Shown here: positions 14,897-22,779 of the stretch, piece after piece
Position numbering within the stretch: position 1 is the first letter of the stretch
How the letters are laid out: the number at the start of each line of letters is the position of its first letter
Source: an uncultured Methanofollis sp.
GTDB lineage: Archaea; Halobacteriota; Methanomicrobia; Methanomicrobiales; Methanofollaceae
Assembly: GCF_937919355.1 (NCBI RefSeq)
Contig: NZ_CALFSA010000172.1
Span: 1-34,212 of the forward strand
Direction: 5' to 3'
DNA length: 34,212 nt
The notes under the pieces: generated by a model
What the model was told of the DNA's origin: nothing
The model's input: only the letters and a program-made list of their open reading frames with translations
Databases searched by the model: none
Position numbers and translations under genes: made by a program

Positions 14897-15720
14897 TGCA
14901 GATCGAATTTGCCAGAATTGATGATGACGCCGCAAGGTTCGTCCTCAGCGGTGCCACCCCAGCGTTCGCGAATGCCCTGCGCCGCGCCATGATCGGTGAG
15001 GTGCCCACGCTCGCCATCGAAGACATAAAGATCTATGATAATTCTAGCGTGCTCTTCGATGAGATTCTGGCACACAGGCTCGGACTGATCCCGATAAAGA
15101 CCGATCTATCAAGATTTGTCAGACAGGAGGACTGCTCGTGTGAAGGTGCCGGGTGCCCACTCTGCTCGGTGACCTTCACGATGAGTGTCGGAGGACCGAA
15201 GATGGTGTATTCCAGCGACCTCATCTCAGACGACCCTGAGACCCGGCCAGTCCTCGACAATATTCCTATCGTCAAGCTCTTCGAGGGCCAGAAAGTCGTA
15301 CTTGAAGCACGCGCCACCCTGAACACAGGGAGAGTACATGCCAAGTGGGAACCGACCACCGCCTGCGGGTACAAGAACTACCCGGTCATCACTATCAGTG
15401 AGAACTGCGACGGTTGCGGCATGTGCATCGACGAGTGCCCTCGCGGCGTGCTTGAGATCAAGGACAGGCAGGCACACGTAGTCGACGGAAAACTTGAGGC
15501 ATGCTCGCTCTGCAAACTCTGCGGTAAGGCGTGCCTGACCACCGGTATCGGCACCGAACCTGCGATCACTGTCGGGTCTGACATTTCAAAGTTCATCTTT
15601 GTCGTGGAAAGCGATGGTTCGTTGCCAGTTCTGACAATCATCGAAAAAGGACTTGAATACATCAGAAAGCAATCAACAGATCTCTCAGAGACGTTGGTCG
15701 AGATAGCCGGAGTGAATTAG
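14896..15720 (+). CDS. rpoD: DNA-directed RNA polymerase subunit Rpo3 (RpoD) with two Fe-S motifs
   Basis: Assembly platform subunit of archaeal RNA polymerase (Rpb3/AC40 and bacterial alpha N-terminal domain equivalent), which dimerises with Rpo11. The 274 residues contain the alpha-like domain with FANALRRAMIGEVPTLAIED (24-43), a four-cysteine loop at Cys80, 82, 87 and 90, and an inserted ferredoxin-like domain. The latter has two complete cluster motifs: Cys171, 174, 177, 181 and Cys203, 206, 209, 213. Two [4Fe-4S] clusters occur in Rpo3 of methanogens, whereas many archaea have one or none. This is a useful taxonomic sign. Confidence 0.96.
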   Translation: MQIEFARIDDDAARFVLSGATPAFANALRRAMIGEVPTLAIEDIKIYDNSSVLFDEILAHRLGLIPIKTDLSRFVRQEDCSCEGAGCPLCSVTFTMSVGGPKMVYSSDLISDDPETRPVLDNIPIVKLFEGQKVVLEARATLNTGRVHAKWEPTTACGYKNYPVITISENCDGCGMCIDECPRGVLEIKDRQAHVVDGKLEACSLCKLCGKACLTTGIGTEPAITVGSDISKFIFVVESDGSLPVLTIIEKGLEYIRKQSTDLSETLVEIAGVN

Positions 15721-16089
15721 ATGGCAAAGGGAACATACCAGAAGACGAACCCCCGTCTTTCGTATCTCGTTGAGCTGCTCCAGGAGACAGCACGGGAAAA
15801 CGATGCGAAGGTCTGGCGGGTCATCGCACAAAATCTGGAAGCACCCAGCAACAACTATGCTGAGGTCAACATAGGAAAGATCAACCGGTACGCCCAGGAC
15901 GGCGAGACGATCCTGGTCCCCGGCAAGGTGCTCGGGAGCGGCGTGCTGAACCAGAAGGTATCGGTTGCGGCACTCAACTTCTCCGAGTCCGCAGTCAGCA
16001 AAATCACCAGCCTTGACGGGTCGTGCATGACCATCGAAGAACTGGTCGCACAGAACCCGAAGGGTGCAGGTGTGAGGATACTGAGGTGA
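15721..16089 (+). CDS. rpl18e: 50S ribosomal protein L18e
   Basis: Archaeal/eukaryotic large-subunit protein related to bacterial L15. 122 residues, with the characteristic KTNPRLSYLVELLQE opening, ILVPGKVLGSGVL and the C-terminal LVAQNPKGAGVRILR, which is nearly invariant. The ATG directly follows the rpo3 stop with no gap. Confidence 0.97.
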   Translation: MAKGTYQKTNPRLSYLVELLQETARENDAKVWRVIAQNLEAPSNNYAEVNIGKINRYAQDGETILVPGKVLGSGVLNQKVSVAALNFSESAVSKITSLDGSCMTIEELVAQNPKGAGVRILR

Positions 16090-16094
16090 GAACC

Positions 16095-16523
16095 ATGGTG
16101 ACGATCATCAATGCAGAAGGACTGCTCCTTGGGCGGCTTGCAAGCACAGTCGCACAGCGCTCACTTCAGGGCGAGAAGTTCGCCATCGTGAACGTCGAGA
16201 AGGTAATCGTTTCCGGTCACCGCGCCATGGTGCTCGGGGACTACTACCAGAAACGCCAGCGGGGTTCACGCGAAGGCGGTCCGTTCTTCCCGAGGAGACC
16301 GGACCACATCATGAGGCGGACGATCCGCGGCATGCTCCCGTACAAGCGCCAGCGGGGAGCCGAGGCATTCAGGAACATCATGGCCTATGTCGGCGTCCCG
16401 GTTGAGTTCCAGGGCAAGGAAGCCGAGTTTGAGACCATCGAGAACGCAGGGATCGAGCGGCTGAACAACCCGAGATTTGTCACCCTCGGCGAGATCAGCA
16501 CCACACTCGGGGCCAAATACTGA
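16095..16523 (+). CDS. rpl13: 50S ribosomal protein L13
   Basis: Early-assembling large-subunit protein (uL13). The 142-residue product starts MVTIINAEGLLLGRLAS, with the N-terminal GRLAS strand-helix that marks uL13, and later RRTIRGMLPYKRQRG. An in-frame ATG at 16023 lies inside rpl18e and is rejected: GAGGTGAG sits directly before the ATG at 16095. A GTG three bases further in is a possible alternative. Confidence 0.96.
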   Translation: MVTIINAEGLLLGRLASTVAQRSLQGEKFAIVNVEKVIVSGHRAMVLGDYYQKRQRGSREGGPFFPRRPDHIMRRTIRGMLPYKRQRGAEAFRNIMAYVGVPVEFQGKEAEFETIENAGIERLNNPRFVTLGEISTTLGAKY

Positions 16524-16536
16524 AGGTGAGTAAGAG

Positions 16537-16938
16537 ATGGCAAAGGTCGTAAATACAAGTGGTAAGAGAAAGACCGCAGTCGCACGGGCGACCCTCAAGG
16601 AAGGGAACGGGCGGATACGGATCAACTCCGTGCCCCTCGAGATCTATGGAACCGAACTGGTGCGCATGAAGATCTCCGAGCCGCTCAACCTTATCCCGAA
16701 CTCCATCGATGACGTTGACGTCGCCATCGAAGTGAGCGGGGGCGGGATGATGGGCCAGGCCGAGGCTGTCAGGACTGCACTCGCCCGCGGGATCCTGGAG
16801 TGGACCAACGATCCGAAGGTCAAGGACACCTTCATCAACTATGACCGCACTCTCCTCGTCAATGATTCGAGGCAGAAAGAGGCCAAGAAGCCACACGGCC
16901 CGGGCGCACGCGCGAAGTTCCAAAAGTCTTATCGGTGA
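16537..16938 (+). CDS. rps9: 30S ribosomal protein S9
   Basis: Small-subunit head protein (uS9) whose C-terminal tail touches the anticodon loop of P-site tRNA. 133 residues; the N-terminal NTSGKRKTAVARATLKEG motif and the basic C-terminal end PGARAKFQKSYR are diagnostic, the last residues being the tRNA-contacting tail. It starts behind AAGGTGAG, 13 bases after rpl13, in the standard archaeal order. Confidence 0.97.
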   Translation: MAKVVNTSGKRKTAVARATLKEGNGRIRINSVPLEIYGTELVRMKISEPLNLIPNSIDDVDVAIEVSGGGMMGQAEAVRTALARGILEWTNDPKVKDTFINYDRTLLVNDSRQKEAKKPHGPGARAKFQKSYR

Positions 16939-16970
16939 GCCAGACAAACACCATAGAGGAAAATCGAGAT

Positions 16971-17159
16971 ATGATCCCGGTCAGATGCTTTACATGCGGC
17001 AAAGTGATCTCCTCTTCCTGGATGGAGTTCAAAAAGCGGCGGGATGCAGGCGAGGATCCCAAACAGATCCTCGACGATCTCGGTTTAGATCGCTACTGCT
17101 GCAGACGGATGCTGCTCACTCACAAGGAGATCGTGGACGACATCAACCCGTATCAGTGA
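16971..17159 (+). CDS. rpoN: DNA-directed RNA polymerase subunit Rpo10 (RpoN)
   Basis: Zinc-bundle subunit of archaeal RNA polymerase (Rpb10 equivalent), which binds the Rpo3/Rpo11 platform. From the ATG at 16971 it has 62 residues, the family norm, and starts MIPVRCFTCGKV. Cys6, Cys9, Cys43 and Cys44 form the atypical CxxC...CC zinc site, and RYCCRRMLLTH is the signature. A GTG at 16935 would add 12 residues absent from the family and overlap rps9. The mature tRNA-Pro gene starts at the base after the stop codon. Confidence 0.95.
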   Translation: MIPVRCFTCGKVISSSWMEFKKRRDAGEDPKQILDDLGLDRYCCRRMLLTHKEIVDDINPYQ

Positions 17160-17234
17160 GGGGTCGTGGGGTAGCCTGGACTATCCTAGGGCGTTCGGGA
17201 CGCTCTGACCTGAGTTCGAATCTCAGCGACCCCA
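17160..17234 (+). tRNA. tRNA-Pro (CGG anticodon)
   Basis: A 75-base tRNA. GGGGTCG and CGACCCC pair over seven bases, with discriminator A. The anticodon stem GGGCG/CGCTC encloses loop TTCGGGA, so the anticodon is CGG, reading CCG. The T arm has GTTCGAAT. CCA is not encoded. Position 1 of the tRNA is the base immediately after the rpo10 stop codon, so RNase P processing would cut the operon mRNA one base past that stop. The same tRNA lies 29 bases upstream of rpo6. Confidence 0.94.
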
Positions 17235-17263
17235 TTATCTATTATATGTTTTGAGGATGTATC

Positions 17264-17434
17264 ATGGACCAATATACTCGCTATGAGAAAGCACGGATCA
17301 TAGGAGCCCGTGCGCTCCAGATCTCAATGGGTGCCCCGGTCCTGATCCAGACGAGCAGTGTTGATCCCCTCAACATCGCACTTGAAGAATTCGAGGACGA
17401 TCGGATCCCCATTACGGTAAAGAAAAAGGCGTGA
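17264..17434 (+). CDS. rpoK: DNA-directed RNA polymerase subunit Rpo6 (RpoK)
   Basis: Omega/Rpb6-equivalent subunit that clamps the C-terminus of the largest polymerase subunit. The short gene encodes 56 residues: MDQYTRYEKARIIGARALQI and SMGAPVLIQTSSVDPLNIALEEF are diagnostic of archaeal RpoK. The ATG at 17264 follows TTGAGGATG. ATTATATG at 17240-17247, between tRNA-Pro and this gene, could act as an extra promoter. The enolase ATG lies four bases after its stop. Confidence 0.94.
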   Translation: MDQYTRYEKARIIGARALQISMGAPVLIQTSSVDPLNIALEEFEDDRIPITVKKKA

Positions 17435-17438
17435 TCTG

Positions 17439-18626
17439 ATGACCGATATTGAACAGATCGTACTGAGGACTATTCTGGACAGCAGAGGGAACCCGACCGT
17501 CGAGGCGGAGATCTATACCTGTTGCGGATTTGGCCGGGCAGCTGCGCCGAGCGGCGCATCCACCGGGACATGGGAGGCAAAGGTCAGGTCACCGCGCGAG
17601 GCGGTTCCCGCTGCACGCGAGCACCTTGTCCCGACACTCATCGGGATGAACGCTGCAGATCAGGCTGGATTTGACAGGGCCCTTCATGAAGCCGATGGGA
17701 CACCTGACTTTTCGAACATCGGCGCAAACGTCGCTGTCGCACTCTCCCTTGCATGTGCGAAGGCTGCGGCGAACTCTATTGGCGTCCCTCTCTTCCGGTA
17801 CCTTGGCGGGGCCTTCGCCCGGAAGACCCCCCTGCCCCTTGGCAATGTCATCGGTGGCGGGGCTCATGCCACAAACGCCACCGACATCCAGGAGTTCCTG
17901 GTAATCCCGAACGGTGCGTCCTGCGCAGAAGAAGCGGTCTTCGCAAACGCCGCCGTCCACAAGAAGGTAAAGGATCTGCTCGTCAAGGCGGGCAAGGGAT
18001 GCGGAAAGGGCGACGAAGGTGCATGGGCACCGAGGGTCTCCGACGCAGAGGCATTTGAGATCTTGAACGAAGCAATCGGCGCTGTCTCCGACGAACTGAA
18101 CTTTGCGATTGACATGGGTGTCGACGTCGCATCCAGCGAGATGTGGAACGGAAACGCCTATGTGTACAGCGACAGGAAGAGGACGACCGAAGAGCAGATC
18201 GCTTATATCACAGACCTGGTGGATCGCTATAATCTTGCCTATGTCGAAGACCCCCTCGTCGAGGAGGACTTTGAAGGCTTTGCAAGCATCACAGCACAGG
18301 TCGGTGACAGGTGCCTGATCTGCGGCGACGACCTCTATGTCACCAATGCCGAGCGGATCATGCGCGGGATTGAGACGAATGCCTCGAACTGCGTATTGAT
18401 CAAGCCCAACCAGATCGGGACGTTGACCGATACATTTGAAGCTGTCCACCTGGCAAAATCCCACAGCATGGACACAGTGATGAGCCACCGGTCCGGAGAG
18501 ACGACCGACGAAACCATCGCCCATCTCGCCACCGCATTCGAATGCAGGTTGCTGAAATCGGGGGTTGTGGGCGGAGAAAGAATTGCAAAATTAAACGAAC
18601 TGATACGTATTGAGGAGCTGATCTAA
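17439..18626 (+). CDS. eno: Enolase (phosphopyruvate hydratase)
   Basis: Interconverts 2-phosphoglycerate and phosphoenolpyruvate. In an autotrophic methanogen it acts mainly in gluconeogenesis, and it shares PEP with the PEP carboxylase at 31024. The 395-residue product has the SGASTG loop (38-43), magnesium ligands at about Asp229, Glu270 and Asp297, catalytic Lys322 in LIKPNQIGT, SHRSGE (349-354) and Lys373. Its length is a little under the bacterial norm. Association with rpo6 and rps2 is a common archaeal arrangement. Confidence 0.96.
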   Translation: MTDIEQIVLRTILDSRGNPTVEAEIYTCCGFGRAAAPSGASTGTWEAKVRSPREAVPAAREHLVPTLIGMNAADQAGFDRALHEADGTPDFSNIGANVAVALSLACAKAAANSIGVPLFRYLGGAFARKTPLPLGNVIGGGAHATNATDIQEFLVIPNGASCAEEAVFANAAVHKKVKDLLVKAGKGCGKGDEGAWAPRVSDAEAFEILNEAIGAVSDELNFAIDMGVDVASSEMWNGNAYVYSDRKRTTEEQIAYITDLVDRYNLAYVEDPLVEEDFEGFASITAQVGDRCLICGDDLYVTNAERIMRGIETNASNCVLIKPNQIGTLTDTFEAVHLAKSHSMDTVMSHRSGETTDETIAHLATAFECRLLKSGVVGGERIAKLNELIRIEELI

Positions 18627-18628
18627 AC

Positions 18629-19240
18629 ATGGCTGAAGAGACTGAGATGGAAATTGTGCTGAACGAGCCCCTCGTCCCGGTGGAAGATTACCTTGCTGCA
18701 GGGGTTCACATCGGCACACAGCAGAAGAGCCAGGACATGATGAAGTTCATCTTCCGCGTGCGCGGGGACGGACTGTACATCCTTGACATCAGAGCAACAG
18801 ATGAGCGTATCAAGACCGCAGCGAAGTTCCTTGCTGGCTATGACGCTCCGAAGATCCTCGTCGTGGCATCCCGCCAGTACGCCCAGTACCCGGCAAAGAA
18901 ATTCGCCGATGCTATCGGAGGCACTGCGGCTATCGGGCGGTACATCCCCGGCCTCATGACCAACCCGAGCTTCCGCGGCTACGTGGAACCTGAAGTCGTC
19001 ATTGTCACCGACCCGATGGGCGACGTACAGGCGATCAAGGAAGCAGTTCAGAACGGTGTCCCTGTCATCGGCCTCTGCGACACTAACAACATGACCAGCA
19101 ACCTCGACATGGTCATCCCGACAAACAACAAGGGCAGAAAGGCACTCTCCCTCATCTACTATCTCCTTACCAGGGAGATCCTCCGCATCCGCGGTGTTCC
19201 CACTTCCTATACCCTCGAGGACTTCGAGACAGAACTGTAA
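18629..19240 (+). CDS. rps2: 30S ribosomal protein S2
   Basis: Small-subunit protein uS2, bound late at the head-body junction and corresponding to eukaryotic SA/RPSA. 203 residues, with LAAGVHIGTQQKSQDMMKFI, RYIPGLMTNPSF and the C-terminal NKGRKALSLIYYLLTREIL, all strongly conserved. It lacks the extended coiled coil found in bacterial S2. The ATG is two bases after the enolase stop. Confidence 0.96.
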   Translation: MAEETEMEIVLNEPLVPVEDYLAAGVHIGTQQKSQDMMKFIFRVRGDGLYILDIRATDERIKTAAKFLAGYDAPKILVVASRQYAQYPAKKFADAIGGTAAIGRYIPGLMTNPSFRGYVEPEVVIVTDPMGDVQAIKEAVQNGVPVIGLCDTNNMTSNLDMVIPTNNKGRKALSLIYYLLTREILRIRGVPTSYTLEDFETEL

Positions 19241-19254
19241 AAGGAGGAAGAGAG

Positions 19255-20043
19255 ATGCAGACGAGGGCATGCACCGTCGCAGGCATGTTCTATCCGGGAG
19301 ACCCCGCTCATCTCGAGCAGTTCCTCAGTATGGTCAACCCGGAACAGACAGCCGATATGCCTGCTGCCCTCGGGATCGTTGCACCCCATGCAGGCTACCC
19401 GTATTCCGGTGCCGTGGCGGCACGGGCTTATGCCGCCATACCCCCCTCTTTTGACGGGACATTCATCATCATCGGGCCAAGCCACCACGGTTTTACGACT
19501 TCAGCGTCGGCAATACCCTGGGAGACCCCTCTGGGCATTGTGGACGTCGACGTCGACCTCGTGGAGGCCATAGGCATACCGATCGACGACGATGCACACG
19601 CCACCGAACACTCGATCGAGGTCCAGGTGCCTTTCATCAAGTATCACTTCCCACGGGCCAGGATCGCACCGATCATGATGGGCGATCAGAGCCTCAGGAG
19701 TGCTGAGAAACTTGCAAAGGCAATTATCGCCGCCGTGAAGAAGACCGGCCACGAAGTGCGGATTGTCGCCTCCAGCGACTTCTCCCACTATGTCCCGGAG
19801 AAACTCGCGCACCACGTTGACCTGCAGGCAATCGAGGCATTGAAGACACTTGATGTCCCCGAGTTTTACCGGAAGATTGAGTATCTGGATGTCAGCGCAT
19901 GCGGCTACGGCCCGATCGCAACGATGACCCTTGTTTGCACGGCACTCGGCGCAACCGAAGCAAAGTTGCTCACCTATACCACAAGCGGGGACGTGACCGG
20001 CGACCCCCTTGTCGTCGGATATGCTGCCATAGCGGTGGTGTAA
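19255..20043 (+). CDS. MEMO1 family protein
   Basis: Archaeal member of the MEMO1 family, structurally similar to extradiol dioxygenases; the biochemical role in archaea is unresolved, although human MEMO1 binds iron or copper. The 262 residues retain the presumed metal-site positions: His in VAPHAGYPYSG (about 44), His in GPSHHGF (about 75), and Cys in the SACGYGPIATM segment (about 218). It sits between rps2 and mevalonate kinase, a conserved archaeal neighbourhood. AAGGAGGAAGAG gives a strong ribosome binding site. Confidence 0.9.
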   Translation: MQTRACTVAGMFYPGDPAHLEQFLSMVNPEQTADMPAALGIVAPHAGYPYSGAVAARAYAAIPPSFDGTFIIIGPSHHGFTTSASAIPWETPLGIVDVDVDLVEAIGIPIDDDAHATEHSIEVQVPFIKYHFPRARIAPIMMGDQSLRSAEKLAKAIIAAVKKTGHEVRIVASSDFSHYVPEKLAHHVDLQAIEALKTLDVPEFYRKIEYLDVSACGYGPIATMTLVCTALGATEAKLLTYTTSGDVTGDPLVVGYAAIAVV

Positions 20044-20045
20044 AT

Positions 20046-20915
20046 TTGGCGACCTGGAGCGCCCCCGGCAAAGTTTTTCTTTTTGGAGAACACGCTGTTG
20101 TCTATGGGAAGCCAGGCGTGGCAATGGCGATCAGGCCACGCGTTGCGGTGACAGTGAGGAGGGCAAAGAACCCCACGCCGGTCCGTTCACCTTATATCGA
20201 CGAGTGTTTCCGTTCGACCGGTGTGCAGGGGAGTGTATATATAAGGTCGCAACTCCCCAGTTCGTCAGGGCTTGGTTCATCGGCGGCGGTGACCACCGCC
20301 ACCCTCGCCGCCATCTCAGACGAATTCAACCTCGGCTTTACGAAGGATGAGATTGCAGAGCGTGCCTTTGCGATCGAGAGGAAAGTCCAGAAAGGGAGGG
20401 CGAGCCCAACAGACACCTATGTGACGACCTTTGGCGGGATCGTCCTGATCACGAAGGGGTCGAAACGGCGCCTGCCACCGCAGAACCTCCACCTCGTCAT
20501 CGGCAACACCCTGGTCCCCCATTCGACAGCAAAGATGGTGGAGCACGTGGCACAGATGCACCAGAAGCACCCTGCCATCGTCAACCCGGTCATGGACTCG
20601 ATCGGGGCGGTGACCATGCAGGCGATCAAGTGCATGAACAAACCCCAGCAACTTGGCCATTGCATGGACATCAACAACGCCCTCCTCGAGGCCCTCGGGA
20701 TCGGCCACCCCGCTCTCTCCAAACTTGTCCTGACCGCCCGCGCGGCCGGGGCCTTCGGGGCGAAGATCACAGGTGCCGGCGGAGGGGGATGTATGGTGGC
20801 GCTCTGCCCGAAACATGCAAAGAGTCGGGTCGCCGGGGCGATGGACGCCACAGGCGCAAAGTCAATCATCACCACCATCGACACAACCGGTATACGCAAA
20901 GAGAAAGATGGATGA
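20046..20915 (+). CDS. mvk: Mevalonate kinase
   Basis: GHMP-family kinase that makes 5-phosphomevalonate for the isoprenoid chains of archaeal lipids. I choose the TTG at 20046, two bases after the MEMO1 stop and behind GGTGGTG; no ATG or GTG fits, and an in-frame ATG at 19899 would lie deep inside MEMO1. The 289-residue product opens with SAPGKVFLFGEHAVVYG, has the ATP loop LPSSSGLGSSAAV (70-82), the catalytic Asp123 in ASPTDTYVT and motif 3 KITGAGGGGCM (240-250). It overlaps the next gene, isopentenyl phosphate kinase, by eight bases. Confidence 0.94.
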   Translation: MATWSAPGKVFLFGEHAVVYGKPGVAMAIRPRVAVTVRRAKNPTPVRSPYIDECFRSTGVQGSVYIRSQLPSSSGLGSSAAVTTATLAAISDEFNLGFTKDEIAERAFAIERKVQKGRASPTDTYVTTFGGIVLITKGSKRRLPPQNLHLVIGNTLVPHSTAKMVEHVAQMHQKHPAIVNPVMDSIGAVTMQAIKCMNKPQQLGHCMDINNALLEALGIGHPALSKLVLTARAAGAFGAKITGAGGGGCMVALCPKHAKSRVAGAMDATGAKSIITTIDTTGIRKEKDG

Positions 20916-21663
20916 AAAGATTATTCTCTTAAAATTCGGCGGGAGTATCATTACCGATAAGGCCGGGTCCGGGACTATCGATCACGCCCGCCTTGCCGCA
21001 CTCGCCCGAGAGATCGCGAAAAGACCAGACCTCAGGCTTGTCCTGGTCCACGGGGCCGGGTCGTGCGGCCATCCCGAGGCTGCCCGATACCATATTCAGG
21101 ACGGTGTCGGCCCTGCAAACAAGGAAGGAATAGCCGTCACCCACGAGGCGGTTACCGGCCTCAACAGGGCGGTCGTTGCCGCGTTAAGGGAGCACGGCGT
21201 TGATGCTGTCGGCATCCCCCCCCTGGCCGGATGCCGTGCCGATAACAGACATCTCATATCCTGTGAGCACCTACCTATTGCACAACTGGTGCGGCTCGGT
21301 GTCACCCCGGTCCTCCATGGCGATGTGGTGATGGACGCGAGTCGTGGTGCCTGTATCATTTCAGGCGATCAGATCATCCGGTACCTTGCCGTGGCCCTTG
21401 GAGCGGTTCGCGTCGGCCTTGCAACCGACGTGCCCGGCGTCCTGGACAACGGCGCGGTGGTTCCGGTGATCACAAGGGACACAGTAGGACGTCTGTCTAT
21501 CGGGTGCTCGGAAAACACCGACGTGACCGGCGGGATGAAAGGGAAGATCACGGAACTCCTCGCTCTCGCAGATGCGGGAATCGAATCGCACATATTCCAT
21601 GTCTCCCGGACGGCCGCATTCCTCGACAGAAAGGATCACGGGGGCACGATCGTCAGAAAGTGA
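20908..21663 (+). CDS. ipk: Isopentenyl phosphate kinase
   Basis: Phosphorylates isopentenyl phosphate to isopentenyl diphosphate, the final step of the archaeal mevalonate variant. Amino acid kinase fold; 251 residues from ATG 20908 (an in-frame ATG at 20773 lies within mvk). It starts MDEKIILLKFGGSIITDK, with the phosphate-binding Lys and Gly-Gly, and has HGAGSCGHPEAA, where His55 matches the histidine that distinguishes IPK from other members. NTDVTGGMKGKI near the C-terminus is the nucleotide-binding loop. Overlap with mvk suggests coordinated production. Confidence 0.93.
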   Translation: MDEKIILLKFGGSIITDKAGSGTIDHARLAALAREIAKRPDLRLVLVHGAGSCGHPEAARYHIQDGVGPANKEGIAVTHEAVTGLNRAVVAALREHGVDAVGIPPLAGCRADNRHLISCEHLPIAQLVRLGVTPVLHGDVVMDASRGACIISGDQIIRYLAVALGAVRVGLATDVPGVLDNGAVVPVITRDTVGRLSIGCSENTDVTGGMKGKITELLALADAGIESHIFHVSRTAAFLDRKDHGGTIVRK

Positions 21664-21701
21664 AAGGGAAGAACTGGACAGGGACAGGCACACCAGAGAA
21701 C

Positions 21702-21707
21702 AGGAGG
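21702..21707 (+). promoter_or_regulatory. Ribosome binding site pointing to an ATA start for IPP isomerase
   Basis: AGGAGG is a perfect Shine-Dalgarno core. Seven bases later comes ATA at 21715, in frame with the isomerase. This spacing is ideal, and no ATG, GTG or TTG exists in that frame between the ipk stop and 21820. Confidence 0.75.
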
Positions 21708-21714
21708 AATTCAT

Positions 21715-22758
21715 ATAAGAGAAAGTACACAGACGTCCTCGCGGAAGCTGGACCATCTGCGGATCTGTTGTGAGAGGCAGGTCGAGGTCGGCAGCGCAGG
21801 CTTTGAAGACGTCAGGCTGGTGCATGCAGCCCTTCCAGAGCTCGACCTTGACGCGATCAGGCCCGAGATCAGATTTCTCGGGGCACGTCTCGGGGCGCCG
21901 CTCTTCATCGCCGCCATGACCGGTGGCCACCCGGCAACGACCGGGGTTAACAGGCGGCTCGCACGGGTCGCAGAGAAATTTGGCCTTGCCATGGGTGTCG
22001 GGTCGCAACGCGCCGCCCTCGAACACCCCGAACTCGCAGAGAGTTTTTCAGTCGTCCGCGACGAGGCGCCGCATGCCTTTCTCTGCGCTAACCTCGGCGC
22101 TGTACAGTTGCGAGAACACGGGACAGAGTGGGCCGAGCGCGCGGTGGAGATGATCGAGGCTGACGCTCTCTGCGTCCACCTGAACTTCCTGCAGGAGGCA
22201 ATCCAGCCTGAAGGAGACCACAATGCCCGCGGCTGTCTCGCCGCCATCACCGACCTCTGCAAGGACTTCAAGACGCCGGTGATAGTCAAGGAGACCGGTG
22301 CGGGAATCTCGAAGGAAACGGCGGACCAGATCTGGGGGGCCGGCGCCGCGGCGATCGACCTCGGCGGTTTCGGCGGCACCTCCTGGGCAGCGGTCGAGAT
22401 TGAGCGGGCTGAAGATGAGCGGTTGCGTGCACTCGGGACGGCATTCCTCGACTGGGGTATCCCGACCGTGGTAAGCCTCCATGAAGTGGCGGGAAAAGGC
22501 CCGGTGATCGCCACGGGAGGCGTGCGGAATGGGATAGACATCGCAAAGGCCCTCGCACTCGGGGCCGACCTCGGCGGAATGGCCCTGCCCCTGCTGAAAC
22601 CTGCGATGGACGGAGAAGAGGCGCTTACGGCAACCGTATCAATGATCCTTCAGGAACTACGGGCCGCGATGTTCCTCACCGGATCCGGCAATGTTGCCGA
22701 TCTCAGGAAGAAACGGGCATATATCACCGGTACAACCCGGCAGATGCTCGAAGAATAA
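21715..22758 (+). CDS. fni: Type 2 isopentenyl-diphosphate delta-isomerase, apparent ATA start
   Basis: FMN- and NADPH-dependent enzyme that converts isopentenyl to dimethylallyl diphosphate. From 21715 it has 347 residues; SSRKLDHLRICCE (8-20) is the conserved RKxxH N-terminus, followed by APLFIAAMTGG (61-71), the FMN-site motifs VIVKETGAG and FGGTSWAAVE, and IATGGVRNGIDIAKALALGAD. The first standard start, GTG at 21820, would remove about 35 residues that include this conserved N-terminus. The frame stays open back to the ipk stop but contains no ATG, GTG or TTG there. ATA at 21715 lies seven bases after AGGAGG, so non-canonical initiation, or an ATG-to-ATA change, is likely. Confidence 0.88.
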   Translation: MRESTQTSSRKLDHLRICCERQVEVGSAGFEDVRLVHAALPELDLDAIRPEIRFLGARLGAPLFIAAMTGGHPATTGVNRRLARVAEKFGLAMGVGSQRAALEHPELAESFSVVRDEAPHAFLCANLGAVQLREHGTEWAERAVEMIEADALCVHLNFLQEAIQPEGDHNARGCLAAITDLCKDFKTPVIVKETGAGISKETADQIWGAGAAAIDLGGFGGTSWAAVEIERAEDERLRALGTAFLDWGIPTVVSLHEVAGKGPVIATGGVRNGIDIAKALALGADLGGMALPLLKPAMDGEEALTATVSMILQELRAAMFLTGSGNVADLRKKRAYITGTTRQMLEE

Positions 22759-22779
22759 GGATTCACATGGAGAATAAAC

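Noticed and set aside
17589..18524. 311-codon minus-strand frame inside enolase
   Set aside because: Enolase motifs are complete on the plus strand; this frame is a shadow.
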